Below, one piece after another: positions 61,585-64,000 of a stretch of 64,000 nucleotides of DNA. The stretch is from JABAYQ01 sp049890095 (lineage in GTDB: Bacteria; Bacteroidota; Bacteroidia; Flavobacteriales; UBA7312), in NCBI GenBank assembly GCA_049890095.1, contig JBMHCD010000010.1:62001-126000 (forward strand), read 5' to 3'. Numbering within the stretch: the first letter of the stretch is position 1; each line of letters begins with the position of its first letter. The notes below the pieces were generated by a model, which worked only from the letters and a program-made list of their open reading frames with translations, did not search any database and had not been told where the DNA came from. A program made the translations under genes and the position numbers.

Positions 61585-62808
61585 TTAATTTTTGTAGCTT
61601 AAATAGGATAAATTTGATAAATCGAATACATCTTTAGCAACTTGTTGAAGTTGTTTTGATGTAACATTATTTATTTTGTTTTTTATTTCTTCAAAGGTAT
61701 CAACTTTGTTGTAAAGTAGGATGCTTTTTCCAATAGAAAGCATAAGATTAACTTCGCTTTCTTGTCCAATAGCTATTTGACCTATAAGTTGTAATTTTCC
61801 TTTTTTTAGTTGTTTTGGACCTAGAGGTTTTTTACATAAAATAGCTAGTTCTTTTTTTACTAAAGAAATACATTGTTTGATATTTTGTTTGTCACTAGCC
61901 AGATAAATACTAAAAATACCAGTATCACTATAAGGTGTATAGTGCGATTCTACAGAATAGGCAAGACCGTGTTTTTCTCTTATACTTAAATTTAATTTTG
62001 AATTCATTCCAGGACCACCAAGAATATTATTTAATAAAATTAATGCAGTTTTATTTTCATTATTTGCATCATAAGCTATAGTTCCTAGCTTGAGATGTGT
62101 TTGGTAACCATTATGTTTAAATTGTAAATTAAAAGGGGTATGATTCTTGAATGGAGACCTAATATTTTTATGTTTACTTTGTTCAATGTCACCAAAATAT
62201 TTTTCGACATATCTTATTAATTTTTCGAATTCAATATTTCCAATAGAACATATAACCATTTCGTGAGTCAAATAATTTCTTTTGATAAAGTCTAAAACCT
62301 TTTTTTTATCAAATGATTTCACATTTTTTGGTGTGCCAAGAATATTGTTTCCAATAGGATGATCTTTAAAAATATTTTCTTCGAAATCATCAAAAATTTG
62401 CTCAGATGGATTGTCTTTGTACGAGTTTATTTCATCAATAATTACTGTTTTTTCTTTATTTAATTCTTTAGTTGGAAAAGTCGAATGAAAAATAATATCA
62501 GAAAGAAGCTCAAGAGAACGATCATAGAATTCCGGCATAAATGAAGAATATACACATGTTTCTTCTTTTGTTGTAAATGCGTTTAATTCGCCGCCAACAT
62601 CTTCCATTCGACTTAAAATATGATATGCCTTTCTTTTTTGAGTACCTTTAAAAATGACATGTTCTATAAAGTGTGCAAGCCCTTGTTCATGAACCAGTTC
62701 ATCTCTTGAACCACAATTAATTATTAGACCACAATGAGCAACTGCTCCTTTTGTTTTCTTGTGAACGAGTCTTATTTTATTGGATAATTGATAATGATTA
62801 AGTTTCAA
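61585..62808 (-). CDS. M16-family zinc peptidase
   Basis: Pitrilysin-type metallopeptidase, 407 residues, two M16 halves. The inverted zinc motif HFIEH is at 46-50 (His46, Glu49, His50), followed by FKGTQKRKAYHI and VGGELNAFTTKEETCVYSSF. The distal Glu is in VIIDEINSYKDNPSEQIFDDFEE. The second half has LNNILGGPGMNSKLNLSIREKHGLAYSV. This is the single-chain processing-peptidase type, cytoplasmic by lack of a signal. The start is a TTG at 62808; no ATG is nearby. It lies just after the terminator of the psd operon. Confidence 0.93.
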   Translation of the reverse strand: MKLNHYQLSNKIRLVHKKTKGAVAHCGLIINCGSRDELVHEQGLAHFIEHVIFKGTQKRKAYHILSRMEDVGGELNAFTTKEETCVYSSFMPEFYDRSLELLSDIIFHSTFPTKELNKEKTVIIDEINSYKDNPSEQIFDDFEENIFKDHPIGNNILGTPKNVKSFDKKKVLDFIKRNYLTHEMVICSIGNIEFEKLIRYVEKYFGDIEQSKHKNIRSPFKNHTPFNLQFKHNGYQTHLKLGTIAYDANNENKTALILLNNILGGPGMNSKLNLSIREKHGLAYSVESHYTPYSDTGIFSIYLASDKQNIKQCISLVKKELAILCKKPLGPKQLKKGKLQLIGQIAIGQESEVNLMLSIGKSILLYNKVDTFEEIKNKINNVTSKQLQQVAKDVFDLSNLSYLSYKN

Positions 62809-62822
62809 TAGTATGTGTATAT

Positions 62823-62855
62823 AAAAAAAGACTCAAATACTAGAGTATTTGAGTC
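62823..62855 (-). terminator. Intrinsic terminator of the cdsA-psd operon
   Basis: An 11-bp perfect stem (62830-62840 with 62845-62855, loop TAGA) followed on the minus strand by a run of T (plus-strand A-run 62823-62829). It lies 20 bases beyond the stop of the Cys-repeat gene and ahead of the M16 peptidase start. Confidence 0.88.
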
Positions 62856-62874
62856 TGATTAAATGAGTTTATTA

Positions 62875-63279
62875 TTATCTAGATGCAGTTGATTTACAGC
62901 AACCAGAGCTTTTCTTATCACAATTTGAAACTGTTTTTCCAGTTTTTTTACAACAAGATTCTCCTTTTGAGCATTTTGCATCATTTTTCTTTGCGTCTTT
63001 TTGACAACTTGCTTTTTCTGTTTTAGAACAGCTTTTTTTAGCATCTTTTTGGCAACTTGCTTTTTCTGTTTTGGAACAGCTTTTTTTAGCGTCTTTTTGA
63101 CAGCTTGCTTTTTCTGTTTTAGAGCAGCTTTTTTTAGCATCTTTTTGGCAGCTTACTTTTTCTACTGAGCTAATTCCAATTTGTGCTTTTTCATCTTTTG
63201 AATTAGTTGTCTGTGCATTTACTCCTATTACAAATGTAACTAGTGTAAACAATAAAATAATTTTCTTCATTATCTTCAT
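62875..63279 (-). CDS. Secreted Cys/Lys octapeptide-repeat protein
   Basis: 134 residues with a signal peptide (IILLFTLVTFVIGVNAQ); start at 63279 or three codons in at 63270. From Cys44 the protein is built of seven exact 8-residue units of form C-x-K-x-x-K-x-[SN], alternating CQKDAKKS and CSKTEKAS, so a Cys falls at 44, 52, 60, 68, 76, 84 and 92. The tail (100-134) adds six more cysteines, including two CC pairs. The mature protein is highly basic. No family is recognised; metal binding, disulfide cross-linking or binding to anionic surface polymers are possible. It is 10 bases after psd and closed by a terminator. Confidence 0.8.
   Translation of the reverse strand: MKIMKKIILLFTLVTFVIGVNAQTTNSKDEKAQIGISSVEKVSCQKDAKKSCSKTEKASCQKDAKKSCSKTEKASCQKDAKKSCSKTEKASCQKDAKKNDAKCSKGESCCKKTGKTVSNCDKKSSGCCKSTASR
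62995..63171. repeat. 48-bp tandem repeat inside the Cys/Lys protein gene
   Basis: Three full 48-bp units (starting at 62995, 63043 and 63091) and a partial fourth (63139 to about 63171). Units 1 and 3 share gtctttttgac while units 2 and 4 share atctttttggc. Units 1 and 2 share caactt while 3 and 4 share cagctt (unit 1 to 4 in plus-strand order). This suggests a 24-bp ancestral unit doubled to 48 and then 96 bp. Confidence 0.9.
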
Positions 63280-63289
63280 TTTTTAATAA

Positions 63290-63934
63290 TTAATATTTTG
63301 CGATTATAGATTGATTTCCTTTAACTTTTTGATTGAGTTTTACTTTAATATCAGTACCTACTGGTAAAAAAATATCAACTCTAGATCCAAATTTAATAAA
63401 ACCAAAATCATCGCCTTTTACCACTTCTTCATTAGTTTTAGAATACATCACAATTCTTCTTGCCAATGCACCTGCGATTTGCCTGAACAAAATACTAAAT
63501 TTTTTGTTTTCAACCACAATAGATGTTCTTTCATTTTCTATTGATGATTTAGGATGCCATGCAACTAAATACTTTCCTGGATGATATTTTGCATATTTAA
63601 CAATACCACTAATAGGATAACGATTAACATGAACATTTATTGGAGACATGAAAATGGATACCTGAATTCTTTTATCTTTAAAATATTCTGTTTCTTCTAC
63701 CTCCTCAATAACAACAACTTTTCCATCTGCTGGGGCAACAATTTCATTTTCACTTGCAGTTACTTTTCTATTAGGATTCCTAAAGAATTGAAGTATTAAG
63801 ATTATGAAGATACTTGAAATCAACAAATAAAGGCTAGATAACCAATCAGGAGATTGAATCAGATAGTTAGATAAAATAAAAAATAGAAGTGAGAAGAAGA
63901 TTATTTTATATCCTTCTTTATGAAATTTAATCAT
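63290..63934 (-). CDS. psd: Phosphatidylserine decarboxylase
   Basis: Makes phosphatidylethanolamine from phosphatidylserine. It is the short, archaetidylserine-decarboxylase-like form, 214 residues. Two hydrophobic segments lie at 12-26 and 33-50, followed by VAPADGKVVVIEEV, FMSPINVHVNRYPISG and FGFIKFGSRVDIFLP. Self-cleavage between Gly183 and Ser184 would create the pyruvoyl cofactor. The start overlaps the cdsA stop by ATGA, so phospholipid precursor genes are translationally coupled. Confidence 0.95.
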   Translation of the reverse strand: MIKFHKEGYKIIFFSLLFFILSNYLIQSPDWLSSLYLLISSIFIILILQFFRNPNRKVTASENEIVAPADGKVVVIEEVEETEYFKDKRIQVSIFMSPINVHVNRYPISGIVKYAKYHPGKYLVAWHPKSSIENERTSIVVENKKFSILFRQIAGALARRIVMYSKTNEEVVKGDDFGFIKFGSRVDIFLPVGTDIKVKLNQKVKGNQSIIAKY

Positions 63935-64000
63935 TTAATAATTATTTGAAATAAATAAACCATCGGCAATACAAATAGGATACTGTCAAAACGGTCAAGG
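63931..64000 (-). CDS. cdsA: CdsA phosphatidate cytidylyltransferase (C-terminal end only)
   Basis: The last 70 bases of the window, read on the minus strand, end in an open frame of 22 codons plus TGA: LDRFDSILFVLPMVYLFQ then IIIK. LDRFDS is the end of the CDP-diglyceride synthetase signature (HGG-x-x-DR-x-D), and the hydrophobic helix that follows fits its last transmembrane segment. The stop overlaps the psd start (ATGA). The rest of the gene lies beyond the window; cdsA next to psd is sensible, since both act in phospholipid synthesis. Confidence 0.82.
   Translation of the reverse strand, partial: LDRFDSILFVLPMVYLFQIIIK

Noticed and set aside
62859..63140. Overlapping 93-codon frame of Lys/Gln/Val-rich repeats on the minus strand
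   Set aside because: It is another reading frame of the 48-bp repeat; it has no signal peptide or family features, while the overlapping Cys/Lys frame has a clear signal peptide and periodic cysteines.
62995..63171. CRISPR-like tandem pattern
   Set aside because: The units are directly adjacent, in frame and encode a protein repeat; there are no unique spacers and no cas genes.

Overview
The window comes from a Bacteroidota genome, most likely order Flavobacteriales. It is strongly AT-rich by eye. It carries gldKLMN, a type IX secretion (T9SS) cargo protein with a C-terminal sorting domain, a PorX regulator, a fused LpxC-FabZ enzyme, the long form of urocanate hydratase, and promoter -7 elements of the TAnnTTTG type. 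I cannot fix the genus. No tRNA, rRNA, CRISPR array, insertion sequence or phage gene was seen. No gene-free stretch exceeds 300 bases; the largest gap is about 143 bases (42491-42633).

Layout. (1) 3-4073, + strand: the 3' end of gldK, then gldL, gldM and gldN, the T9SS and gliding core, closed by a strong hairpin terminator. (2) 4140-25091, + strand: eighteen tightly packed or overlapping surface-glycan genes. They include the five enzymes that would turn UDP-GlcNAc into UDP-ManNAc3NAcA (tviB/wbpA-type, wlbA/wbpB, wbpD, wbpE, wbpI). The rest are UDP-glucose dehydrogenase, a membrane 4,6-dehydratase, four GT4 glycosyltransferases, three flippases, a Wzy-like polymerase or ligase, a Wzz-like protein and two different initiating phosphoglycosyltransferases. 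(3) 25133-32158: a 2341-residue SprB-repeat adhesin with a T9SS sorting domain, followed by an internally duplicated TPR protein.

(4) 33891-46065, mostly - strand: a lipoprotein and outer-membrane-protein pair, then housekeeping genes (pheT, recG, pdhC-pdhA), two small barrel-like proteins, hutU, and a 58-residue Cys-rich protein recovered by hand. (5) 46120-47867, + strand: an ACC-deaminase-like PLP enzyme and a glucosaminidase. (6) 47872-56152, - strand: a large anchored propeller-like protein and the HD, lpxD, lpxC/fabZ, lpxA, efp, rnhB run. (7) 56199-59772, + strand: porX, tsaE, alanine dehydrogenase and a small membrane-anchored protein. (8) 59765-64000, - strand: proline dehydrogenase, an O-methyltransferase, an M16 peptidase, a secreted Cys/Lys octapeptide-repeat protein, psd and the last codons of cdsA.

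How it works together. The first 32 kb reads as a cell-surface island: a protein export machine, a glycan assembly line and an export substrate side by side, with the T9SS regulator PorX further along. The nucleotide-sugar pathway encoded here resembles the one reported to supply the sugar that anchors T9SS cargo to A-LPS in Porphyromonas gingivalis. Glycan anchoring of T9SS cargo is therefore the most attractive hypothesis in the window, but it is inference.
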